From Candidatus Micrarchaeum sp. (lineage in GTDB: Archaea; SpSt-1190; DYHY01): a stretch of 8,567 nt of DNA. A model generated the notes under the pieces. That model saw only the letters and a program-made list of their open reading frames with translations. It was not told where the DNA came from and made no database searches. The position numbers were made by a program, and so were the translations under genes. Below are positions 1 through 6,026 of this stretch, one piece after another. How positions within the stretch are numbered: the first letter of the stretch is position 1; every line of letters begins with the position of its first letter. Location: positions 1 through 8,567 of the forward strand of contig DYHY01000032.1 in assembly GCA_020723935.1 (NCBI GenBank). The letters run 5' to 3'.

Positions 1-33
1 TTTCGCCGATATATCAGAAGACAAACGGCGAAA
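1..33. repeat. 8-bp inverted repeat around a TATA-like element
   Basis: TTTCGCCG at 1-8 is the exact reverse complement of CGGCGAAA at 26-33, with a 17-nt loop. The loop begins with ATATAT (9-14), which could be an archaeal TATA box. Transcription would then start near 36-40, leaving a leader of about 45 nt before the ATG at 86 that includes the AGGAGGA ribosome binding site at 67-73. The repeat could be an operator flanking the TATA box or the end of a terminator hairpin of an upstream gene. The window edge prevents a decision. Confidence 0.3.
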
Positions 34-85
34 TCGAAAATCCACTCCCCGCTACCATAACCTTCCAGGAGGATATTGTCCGCGC

Positions 86-757
86 ATGCCGAAAAAGGAA
101 TTGACACCCGACCGACTCGGAGCCCTGCTCGGAACGCTGAAAGTTCGCTTCGAGAGGAACGCGGGCCGCCACAAAGGAATCGAGTGGACCAAGATGCGGG
201 CGAGGCTGGAAAGAGCCGATGCCGGGAAGCTGTGGTTGCTTGGCGAGATGGAGAGGACCGGAGGCGAGCCGGACGTCGTCTGCCGCGACAAAAGGACTGG
301 CGAATGCGTCTTTTTCGACTGTTCGGCGGAAAGCCCCAAGAGCCGAAGGAGCGTCTGCTACGACAGCGAGGGGCGCGAGGCGAGGACGGAGGTCAAGCCC
401 AAGGGCAGCGCCGTCGGCATGGCGGCCGCGATGGGCGCCGAGCTCCTGACGGAAGGGGCGTACCGGGTCGACGCGAGGTTCACCGGCCTCGCCCTGGCAG
501 CCAAGTTCGCCGTCTGGCCCCTCGCAATGCTCGCGATCGTCGCGGCGGACGCGGCGACGTTGCGCTTCTTCGGGACGGAGATTCACAGGGTGATGCTCCT
601 CCTGTCCATGGTGCCTCTGGCCGCAAACACCGTCGCCTTCGCGACGGAGCTGAGGAGCCAGCCCGAAAAGGCGGCTTTCGCGGTCCTCGCGAGCACGATC
701 GTCGCGCTCTTCTACGTACCTGCGCTCTCGGCCCTCCTCCTCGCCGCGCCCGTATGA
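86..757 (+). CDS. Chimeric protein: DUF4256 N-terminal part fused in frame to the C-terminal end of an AEC-family permease
   Basis: The 223-residue product has two unrelated halves. Residues ~8-127 match what I know of DUF4256, a family of unknown function: a RFERNAGRHKGIEW segment, EMERTGGEPDVV (55-66), FFDCSAESP (76-84), RRSVCYD (87-93) and MAAAMGAELLTEGAYR (112-127). Known members continue for about 60 more residues, ending in a conserved C-terminal part that is absent here. From about residue 128 the sequence turns hydrophobic and resembles the last three membrane helices (~134-153, 166-187, 195-220) of auxin efflux carrier/malate permease-type transporters, with LSMVPLAANTVAFATEL and PEKAAFAVLASTIVALFY. 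A full AEC protein has about 300 residues, so only its end is present. The ATG at 86 follows AGGAGGA (67-73) with a somewhat long 12-nt spacer. The gene is either a deletion-born fusion or an assembly join. A working transporter is unlikely, and any function of the fusion is unknown. Confidence 0.75.
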   Translation: MPKKELTPDRLGALLGTLKVRFERNAGRHKGIEWTKMRARLERADAGKLWLLGEMERTGGEPDVVCRDKRTGECVFFDCSAESPKSRRSVCYDSEGREARTEVKPKGSAVGMAAAMGAELLTEGAYRVDARFTGLALAAKFAVWPLAMLAIVAADAATLRFFGTEIHRVMLLLSMVPLAANTVAFATELRSQPEKAAFAVLASTIVALFYVPALSALLLAAPV

Positions 758-758
758 G

Positions 759-765
759 TTAAAAA
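759..765 (+). promoter_or_regulatory. Possible TATA box for a leaderless ybaK-like transcript
   Basis: The AT-only run TTAAAAA lies in a GC-rich 30-nt intergenic spacer and is centred 26 nt upstream of the ATG at 788. That is the distance expected between an archaeal TATA box and the transcription start. The bases directly before the ATG (GGGGG, no spacer) do not form a usable ribosome binding site. Both points fit a leaderless mRNA starting at or next to the ATG. This is inferred from spacing only. Confidence 0.4.
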
Positions 766-787
766 CGCGGGCGCCGCCAGCCGGGGG

Positions 788-1279
788 ATGGAGCAGCCAG
801 CAGCCGCGCCGCCTCTTGCGTCCGAGGAGCACCTCAAAGGCATGGGAATCTCATTCAGCATAGCCGAGTTCCCGGGCACGACGGAGAAGGGGACAAATAA
901 CATATCCAAAGCCTTGGGCGCGCCTCTGCACCTGATACTCAAGACCCTGATCTTCCAGGGCGCGAGTGGGAAGGTCTATCTCTGCCTCGTCGGCGGGGAC
1001 CAGAAGCTTGACACCGCGAAGCTGTGCAAGGTCTGCGCCGAGAGGAACGTCGGGATGGCGCTGCCGGGCACCGTCCTGGAAGCCACCGGATACAGGATAG
1101 GCGCGATCCCCCCTTTCGGCCTCAGGACGGCCCTGCCCGTCTTCATAGACTCGTCCCTCGCAGGCGAAGGCAGGCTCCTCGTGGGCTCGGGGAGGTGGGG
1201 CCGCGACATCGTCATCTCGGGCGAGGACCTGGGAAGGGCGACGCGCGCGACCTTCGCCGAGATAGCGGTCGCCGACTGA
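788..1279 (+). CDS. YbaK/EbsC-type aminoacyl-tRNA deacylase
   Basis: The 163-residue product has the length and pattern of stand-alone YbaK-domain proteins, which hydrolyse mischarged aminoacyl-tRNAs (for example Cys-tRNA(Pro) in bacterial YbaK) in the cytoplasm. Visible family features are LILKTLIF (49-56), whose Lys52 fits the conserved catalytic lysine, then VGGDQKLD (68-75), and GYRIGAIPPFG (101-111), the conserved Gly-rich segment before the terminal strands. GSGRWGRDIVIS (133-144) forms the usual end of the fold. The first ~12 residues are Ala/Pro-rich and poorly conserved in such proteins, so a start at Met19 cannot be excluded, but the TATA spacing supports 788. It lies 30 nt after the chimeric gene and ends 8 nt from the convergent pseudogene. 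The exact tRNA substrate cannot be told from sequence. INSD-like, ProX-like or YbaK-like specificity are all possible. Confidence 0.88.
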   Translation: MEQPAAAPPLASEEHLKGMGISFSIAEFPGTTEKGTNNISKALGAPLHLILKTLIFQGASGKVYLCLVGGDQKLDTAKLCKVCAERNVGMALPGTVLEATGYRIGAIPPFGLRTALPVFIDSSLAGEGRLLVGSGRWGRDIVISGEDLGRATRATFAEIAVAD

Positions 1280-1287
1280 CCGGCCGG
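1280..1287. other. 8-bp palindromic spacer between convergent stop codons
   Basis: The whole spacer between the TGA of the deacylase gene (1277-1279) and the minus-strand TAG ending the permease remnant (1288-1290) is CCGGCCGG, a perfect palindrome. No T-run for an archaeal terminator is seen on either side. It may be chance in GC-rich DNA. Confidence 0.5.
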
Positions 1288-1832
1288 CTAGGCCTCAATC
1301 CTCGAGAACAGGTATGCGCCAAGTATCAGGAACGCGGCCGATATCGCCCCGAGGTAGACGAAGTCGCCGAAAAGGCGCATCTGGGCCGCGCCCCGGTGAG
1401 CGCCCCGCGCAGGCCGTCGATGCCGTATGTCAGGGGAGTGACGCGAGCCGCCAGCTCTATGGGCGCCGGCAGGTCGGCGATGGGGAATATCGCCCCAGAG
1501 ATGAAGAACACCGGCATTATCAGGAAGTTCACTATCAGCTGGAAGCCCTACATGTCCTGGAGGGCGGAGGCTATCGCCGTCCCCAAGGCGGTGAAGATGA
1601 CCGCTATCAGGAACATGAAGAGGACTGCCATCGGGACGCTCGCGTACCTAGCGGGCCGGAATCCCGCGATCGTCGATATCACAAGGACTATCACGCCCTA
1701 GATGACCGCGACTGTCGCGCCCCAGGTGAACGCCGCGTAGACGAGGCCCAGCTCCAGGAGGCGCGGGCTCGCCGCTTTTGCCATCCTGCGCGCCTGCATC
1801 TTCCGGCGGGCCCCCCTGCGGCCTCCCGCGCC
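1288..1832 (-). pseudogene. Remnant of an ABC-2 type transporter permease (C-terminal half, two nonsense codons, one frameshift)
   Basis: Translating the minus strand gives the second half of an ABC-2 permease of drug/polysaccharide exporter type. In order: LELGLVYAAFTWGATVAVI, then TAG (1700-1698), GVIVLVISTIAGFRPARY, VPMAVLFMFLIAVIFTALG, ASALQDM, then TAG (1550-1548), GFQLIVNFLIMPVFFISG, AIFPIADLPAPIELAARVTP and LTYGIDGLRGALTG. Family members typically have Gln before Gly at both TAG positions, so each looks like a CAG-to-TAG change. After GALTG the frame is lost near a GGGG run (plus-strand 1391-1394). One base further on, the proper C-terminus resumes: AAQMRLFGDFVYLG, AISAAFLILGAYLF and SRIEA, ending at TAG 1290-1288. 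The N-terminal ~half (first three helices) is missing: just upstream sits the intact pilin-like gene, with only a basic linker of ~25 codons between (possible ATGs at 1799 and 1784). No ABC ATPase gene is in the window. Probably non-functional. Confidence 0.82.
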
Positions 1833-2225
1833 CTATCCCGTCATCCTGGCCGAGAACTCGCTCTGCGCCTTCATGTAGGTGCCGGAGACGGAAAGCGCCG
1901 TCGTGCAGGGCGCGGCGGTGCAGTTCCCTATCGACACGGCCGTGCAGTCGGGAAGGCCGGCGCACGTCATGTATATCTGCGACGCGAAGCCAGAGCTCTT
2001 CTGTATCCCGAACTGGAACGCCTCGATGTTCCTCTTGAAGAGGGCGGGCCGGGAGTAGAGGGTCACGATCGTGTCGTTGAAATCCGAGAGTATCGATATC
2101 TCCTGCGAGGGGCGCTCGGACGAGTCGCGGCTCGCGTTCCGCAGGTACTGCCCTATCGCCATGAGGCTCAGGAGCACGAGCACCGCGCCTATTATGAAGA
2201 ACTGCCCTTTCCTTCCGGTTGCCAT
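1833..2225 (-). CDS. Small class III signal-containing pilin-like protein with four cysteines
   Basis: The 130-residue product starts MATGRKGQFFIIGAVLVLL, a short basic stretch, Gly-Gln, then a ~20-residue hydrophobic helix (~9-27). This is the pattern of archaeal class III (prepilin peptidase-processed) signals, with likely cleavage near Gly7/Gln8. The usual glutamate at +5 is absent. The mature part has sequons at N30, N50 and N101 and four cysteines at 88, 94, 102 and 107, which could form two disulfides outside the cell. The ATG directly follows the TAG of the 826-aa gene (TAGATG) and has GGAGGA 8 nt upstream, inside the end of that gene, implying coupled translation. It is the last intact gene of the pilus-like operon. 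It may be a minor pilin. No closer family recognised. Confidence 0.78.
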   Translation of the reverse strand: MATGRKGQFFIIGAVLVLLSLMAIGQYLRNASRDSSERPSQEISILSDFNDTIVTLYSRPALFKRNIEAFQFGIQKSSGFASQIYMTCAGLPDCTAVSIGNCTAAPCTTALSVSGTYMKAQSEFSARMTG

Positions 2226-4706
2226 CTAGGATTTCCTCCAAAGTATCAGCTTGATCGAGGCCGTCCGCCCGCTCTCGGGGTCTATCACGAACTTCTGGGA
2301 CACGGTCGCCTCGGCCGTCGGCGATATCGCCCTGTCGACGTAGCCGGGGTTAGACATCGGCTTGGCGTAGTGGACGAGGGACGAGCTCTGCGCCCGGCCG
2401 ATGTCCACGTCCACCTGCCTAAACGGGTCGGTGTTCGGGCCCAGGAACACCCCGAGCGCCCCGCCGACCGGGGCTTCCGGCGGCACGCCCTCTGCCCACG
2501 GGTATAGCGGGAGCGGACCGTCCGCGGAATACGCTATCTCGTACGTCTTCACGCTCGAAGCCGGGAGCCGGGCGTATATTGTGAGGGTGTTCCCCGCCAC
2601 CGCGTAATAGACCGACTCGTTCGCGTCCGGGTCGAGGATCCTGAAGTTGGGCGAATACTGCGAAAGCCCTAGGGTCGGCATGTCCAGGGACAGGGTCGCG
2701 TTGAGGTCGAAGGCGCCGTAGTGGTTGAAGATCACGGGTATCCGCGTCACGCCCTCGGCATGCGCGTACTTGTTGGGGCCCACCGTTATGTCGCTCAAGG
2801 TCACGTTCGTCGCGTTGACAGCGCAGTTGAAGGAGTTGGGCCCGTCCGAAAGCCAGTGCGAGGGCACGGTGTAGATGGCCGTGACCGGGGCGGACGCGTT
2901 GATGAAGAGGTACGCCGGGATGGGGAGGGCTGAGAAGACGGTCCTCCCGTTGAGGCTGCACGCCAGGGAGACTGTGACGTTGAACCGCCTCTTGACGCTG
3001 AAATTCAGGTAATAGTCGTCCGGGCGATCGAGTGCGGACATGTGCTGGAAGGAGAGGTCCGCAGGCGTCGCGTTCACGAGCATCGTCGAGGTGTTGAAGA
3101 GGAAGGCGTCCGTCCCGAAGAAGTTTGCCGGCCGGGCGTTCGGGGGGGTTACGCCCGCCGAATACCTGTAGGGCGTCGTCATCGTCGCCTCCGTCACGTT
3201 CTCGTCCCCGTCCGGCCGCACGTACCTTCCGGCGGCGGTCGCGTTCATGAGCCTGCTCTCGAAGGCGGCTATGCTGTGCGTGCCGTTGGAGAACACGAAC
3301 GTGCGGCGGTTGAGGAGGGATGCCGGAGCCGGCCAGGAGGCGAAGGGGGCGGAGTTGAAGGTTGGATTGAGTGCGATGAGGTCCAGGCTGTAGTTGAGGC
3401 GCGCCGCGTAGAGGGGCTGCAGCTTCCTCTGGATCAGGAGGTCCGTGCTGTTCTCGAAGATCGTAGCCACGTAGTCTATCCTGCTGGATGTCGAGTTGAC
3501 CTGCCAGTGCGCCGAGATGCTCCCGACCGCCTCGCTCTCGTTCACCAGGTGCGGGGGGATGGAGACGTCGAAGCCCTCGAGGGGGACGCCGACCATCGGC
3601 CCGGCGCGCAGGAGCTGCGTCCCGTCTGGGAGGCCCAGCGTGTAGTTGGCGTCCGAGCTTATGTTCAGGGCCACCGCGCCGTTCCCGAGGACGAAGTAGA
3701 AGTTCGCGTTGTAAGTGCGGGTGCTGTTGGTGGACGTGTAGTACTGCGAGGAGTTCGAGTAGTAGAGGGCGGACGTGTAGTCCATGAGCGTCTGGCCCTG
3801 GTAGCCCACCTTCGAGGACGCGAATAGCGGGACGGGGCTGGAGGATGCGGGGGGGAGGAACTTGAAGGTTGCCCGCGTGGCCTTCTCTATGGGCCTTGAG
3901 CCTATCGTCACGTTGTAGGGCGTCGTGTTGACGAAGGTGTAGACGGCCGGTATCTCGCGCGGGTTGTAGGTCCCCACGGAGAAGTACATGTAGCCCTGCT
4001 TCACCTCCTCCTGGAGCATTGACGCGTTGAAGAGGACTGTGGGCCGGAGCGTCCCGTTCCGCTGGCCGACGTAGTGGAGTATGAACGGCGTGCGCCTCCC
4101 GTCGAAATAGAGGTCGACGGAGTTCCTGTCGGCCGGCTCGGAGAGCCCGTCCAGGTTGCCGTCGAGGGGCGGGAGGGCGAAGGAGACGTAGAGGGGGATG
4201 CTCGCGGACGCCGGGCCGTGGTTCGTCACGTAGAAGGGGACCCTGTACCAGTTGAACGTCACCTCCGCCGGGACGAGCTGGGACAAGGCGTCCGATATGT
4301 AAACGGATCTCGCATCTACACCCGCGGCCATGTCGACTGCGGCCGTCTGCGGGACGGCCCCGGGCAGGGATGTCAGGGGCGTGAAGAAGTCGGCCGAGAG
4401 CTTGAAGTTGTAGTTGGACGGGACCACGTAGGAGATGAACTGGTCGAACGCGTAGAAATCCCAGAGCGCGAGGGGCACGGCGTCCGAATACGAGTCGAGG
4501 ATGTCGTAGCCGGTCTGGCGCGTGGAGCCGGCGAGGGTCGGCGGGAGGTTCTGGAAATTGAGGAAGACTTGGAAGGAGACGAGGATCATGACTATTGCTA
4601 TCAGCGCCTCGACGGCGCGAAGGTACCCCCGCCTTCCCCGGCCGGCGGCCGGCGGCGATGCTGATGCTACTGCTTCTGCCGGGGCGCCGCGGCCGCTTGC
4701 GCTCAT
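2226..4706 (-). CDS. Large N-anchored surface glycoprotein of the pilus operon (candidate adhesin or major exposed subunit)
   Basis: The 826-residue product begins with a ~26-residue Ser/Ala/Gly/Arg-rich leader, then GRRGYLRAVEALIAIVMILV (~residues 23-42). This is a prepilin-like signal: basic residues and Gly before an aromatic residue, with a Glu at +6 and a hydrophobic helix. The rest (~50-826) has no further clear membrane segment and reads as beta-rich extracellular sequence. I count about 24 N-X-S/T sequons spread over the whole chain, indicating heavy N-glycosylation. The only two cysteines lie about 45 residues apart near residues 580 and 630, within what looks like one Ig-like domain (FNVTVSLACSLNGRTVF to NSFNCAVNATNVTLSD), so a disulfide is plausible. 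The C-terminus (KFVIDPESGRTASIKLILWRKS) is polar. Its ATG overlaps the previous stop (ATGA), with GGAG 7 nt upstream. Context makes it a secreted, anchored partner of the ATPase/TadC machine. Adhesin or sheath function is inference. Confidence 0.8.
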   Translation of the reverse strand: MSASGRGAPAEAVASASPPAAGRGRRGYLRAVEALIAIVMILVSFQVFLNFQNLPPTLAGSTRQTGYDILDSYSDAVPLALWDFYAFDQFISYVVPSNYNFKLSADFFTPLTSLPGAVPQTAAVDMAAGVDARSVYISDALSQLVPAEVTFNWYRVPFYVTNHGPASASIPLYVSFALPPLDGNLDGLSEPADRNSVDLYFDGRRTPFILHYVGQRNGTLRPTVLFNASMLQEEVKQGYMYFSVGTYNPREIPAVYTFVNTTPYNVTIGSRPIEKATRATFKFLPPASSSPVPLFASSKVGYQGQTLMDYTSALYYSNSSQYYTSTNSTRTYNANFYFVLGNGAVALNISSDANYTLGLPDGTQLLRAGPMVGVPLEGFDVSIPPHLVNESEAVGSISAHWQVNSTSSRIDYVATIFENSTDLLIQRKLQPLYAARLNYSLDLIALNPTFNSAPFASWPAPASLLNRRTFVFSNGTHSIAAFESRLMNATAAGRYVRPDGDENVTEATMTTPYRYSAGVTPPNARPANFFGTDAFLFNTSTMLVNATPADLSFQHMSALDRPDDYYLNFSVKRRFNVTVSLACSLNGRTVFSALPIPAYLFINASAPVTAIYTVPSHWLSDGPNSFNCAVNATNVTLSDITVGPNKYAHAEGVTRIPVIFNHYGAFDLNATLSLDMPTLGLSQYSPNFRILDPDANESVYYAVAGNTLTIYARLPASSVKTYEIAYSADGPLPLYPWAEGVPPEAPVGGALGVFLGPNTDPFRQVDVDIGRAQSSSLVHYAKPMSNPGYVDRAISPTAEATVSQKFVIDPESGRTASIKLILWRKS

Positions 4707-5365
4707 TTGACCACTCCTATCGAGACCTCTTTCTGCCCGAAGGCGAACTCCGCGCCGTTGTAGGAGAGGAACCTGAGGGTGTAGATGCCCTCGTAGGTCG
4801 CGGTGAGCTTGACGTGGCTTTCGGGCGCCGAGACCCTCTGCATGTCCACGAGGCTGTCGGACTGGTTTATGAGGAGGACAAAGGTGTCGGCGGCGGCGAT
4901 GCCCCCCGACAGGCTCCTCGGGAAGACCGAGAGCCTTATCGGCGTCGCGTTGGAGAACGAGTCGAAGGGCTGCCCCTGCACCGAGGAGCCGGGCGACTTG
5001 GACAGGGCGTTCTCGAAGAAGTAGTCGATGAGGAGCGAGGGCAGGTAGCTTGCCGAGAACAAGTAGTCGTCGCGCGTGCGCACGATCTCGCGCAGCCGCG
5101 TGTAGTTCCCGGCGGGGATTTCCGCGATCTTCGTGTAGTTCAGCGAGCCGTCGGCTTCGGCAAAGCCGTTGTCCGAGCTCCTGAGGAGGGCTTCGGAGAA
5201 CTTCTCGGCGTTGAGGCGCAGGAGCTCGGACTTCCTGTCGTCGGCCGCCTGGTTGTAGGCGCGGAACACCGCCGATATGACGAGGACCGTCGCGAAGAGG
5301 AAGATCATTGTCGCCGCCACGAACTCGATCGCGAGCTGGGCCCTGCGGGCGCCGCCGCGGCTCAC
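4703..5365 (-). CDS. Prepilin-like protein with class III signal peptide
   Basis: I place the start at the GTG at 5365-5363, which overlaps the upstream TGA (GTGA) and has an ideal GGAGGTG at 5380-5374, 8 nt away. The frame stays open further upstream, but that extension is only the shadow of the preceding gene. The 220-residue product starts with (M)SRGGARRAQLAIEFVAATM, a typical archaeal class III signal: RRA, cleavage before Gln10, Glu14 at +5, then a hydrophobic helix (~14-34) that would form the pilus core. The stretch 35-60 is charged and helical (RAYNQAADDRKSELLRLNAE). The C-terminal part is beta-rich, with sequons at N76, N87, N139 and N167 and a terminal segment (HVKLTATYEGIYTLRF, FGQKEVSIGVVK) resembling a small Ig-like strand set. 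Likely a pilin or pseudopilin processed by an EppA/PibD-type peptidase (not in the window). Confidence 0.82.
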   Translation of the reverse strand: MSRGGARRAQLAIEFVAATMIFLFATVLVISAVFRAYNQAADDRKSELLRLNAEKFSEALLRSSDNGFAEADGSLNYTKIAEIPAGNYTRLREIVRTRDDYLFSASYLPSLLIDYFFENALSKSPGSSVQGQPFDSFSNATPIRLSVFPRSLSGGIAAADTFVLLINQSDSLVDMQRVSAPESHVKLTATYEGIYTLRFLSYNGAEFAFGQKEVSIGVVK

Positions 5366-6012
5366 CACACCCACACCTCCACCCCGACCGGGATCTTCCT
5401 GCCGTCCTTGTCCATGACGGCCTGCCTCACGGCATGGCCCACGGAGACGCCGGTGGGCGGGATCTTCCCGCGGGATATGAAGGGCCCGGGGACGATGAAG
5501 AACGCCATCGTCCTGTTCAGCCCAGCGACCTCCACCCACACCGTGTGGTTCCTGAAGAAGAGGGACTCGTCGTCTATCTCCGAGGCGTGGACACTGAAGG
5601 CGGCCGACCTGTTGACCGCGAGGAACCCCGCCCCGTTCCATGCCGCGCTCTCCGACGACATCGAGAAGTATTTGGCGAGCGCCGGGTCGGAGAAATAGAG
5701 GCGCACGGGCGTCATCCCCGTCGGGCCGACGGCCTGGACGACGAAGTCGGTGCTCGACACCTCCCCTGCGGGACTGATCATGTAGCCCTTGGAGGAAACG
5801 GAAGTGACCGCTCCGAAGGCGGCGCCACCGAGGTAGGCGAGGAGCAGGAAACCTAGGGAGATGGAGAGCGCCGCCGCCGCCGCCGCCGCCGCGGCGAGGA
5901 GAATGGGGGAGAGGGGGATCGGGGCGCCTTTCCTACCCGCGCCGCCGGGGGCGGGGGACGGGCCATCCCTTTCCCCGCCTCGCATCCGGCCCCCAAGTAG
6001 TCCTCGACCCAA
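5362..6012 (-). CDS. Single-pass anchored extracellular protein, pilin-like, of the pilus operon
   Basis: The 216-residue product has a basic, Gly/Pro-rich N-terminal ~35 residues, then one hydrophobic helix (~36-62) that contains nine consecutive alanines (40-48), then an extracellular part with sequons at N134, N155 and N166. The segment around RKGAPIPLSPILL (27-39) recalls archaeal pilin signals of the 'R-x-x-S-P-I' type, but the match is loose and cleavage is uncertain. The chosen start is TTG at 6012-6010, because GGTGA (6023-6019) lies 6 nt upstream and an in-frame TGA sits just before. The ATG at residue 10 (5985) is an alternative with a weaker site. It begins 14 nt after the TadC-like gene and its stop overlaps the next start. 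Ala and surrounding helix are encoded by a CCG/GCC triplet run. Family not recognised. Confidence 0.7.
   Translation of the reverse strand: MGRGLLGGRMRGGERDGPSPAPGGAGRKGAPIPLSPILLAAAAAAAAALSISLGFLLLAYLGGAAFGAVTSVSSKGYMISPAGEVSSTDFVVQAVGPTGMTPVRLYFSDPALAKYFSMSSESAAWNGAGFLAVNRSAAFSVHASEIDDESLFFRNHTVWVEVAGLNRTMAFFIVPGPFISRGKIPPTGVSVGHAVRQAVMDKDGRKIPVGVEVWVW
5374..5380 (-). promoter_or_regulatory. Ribosome binding site deciding the GTG start of the 220-aa pilin-like gene
   Basis: GGAGGTG on the minus strand is 8 nt from the GTG at 5365. It lies inside the last codons of the upstream gene. It resolves the start within a frame that is open for another 92 codons upstream without a pilin-like sequence. 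Confidence 0.65.
5871..5891. repeat. (CCG)7 trinucleotide run encoding a poly-alanine membrane helix
   Basis: Seven exact CCG triplets on the plus strand, extended by near-matches on both sides, read as GCG/GCC alanine codons on the minus strand within the transmembrane segment of the 216-aa protein. Gain or loss of units would keep the frame and change helix length. Confidence 0.7.
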
Positions 6013-6026
6013 TTCTCCTCACCAGC

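Noticed and set aside
14-832. Long minus-strand open frame opposite the first gene
   Set aside because: Arg/Gly/Pro-rich translation without any family pattern. It is the antisense shadow of the DUF4256-AEC gene, which shows clear motifs on the plus strand.
1314-2507. 397-codon plus-strand open frame
   Set aside because: Its translation is low-complexity Arg/Gly/His-rich and lies opposite the permease remnant and pilin-like genes, which have recognisable sequence on the minus strand.
5366-5641. N-terminal extension of the 220-aa pilin-like gene
   Set aside because: The frame is open but the translation is a Gly/Arg-rich shadow of the 216-aa gene. The GTG at 5365 has a good ribosome binding site and starts right at the class III signal.
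4595-5698. 367-codon plus-strand open frame
   Set aside because: Glu/Val/Arg-rich shadow of the 220-aa and 216-aa genes. No start context or family pattern.
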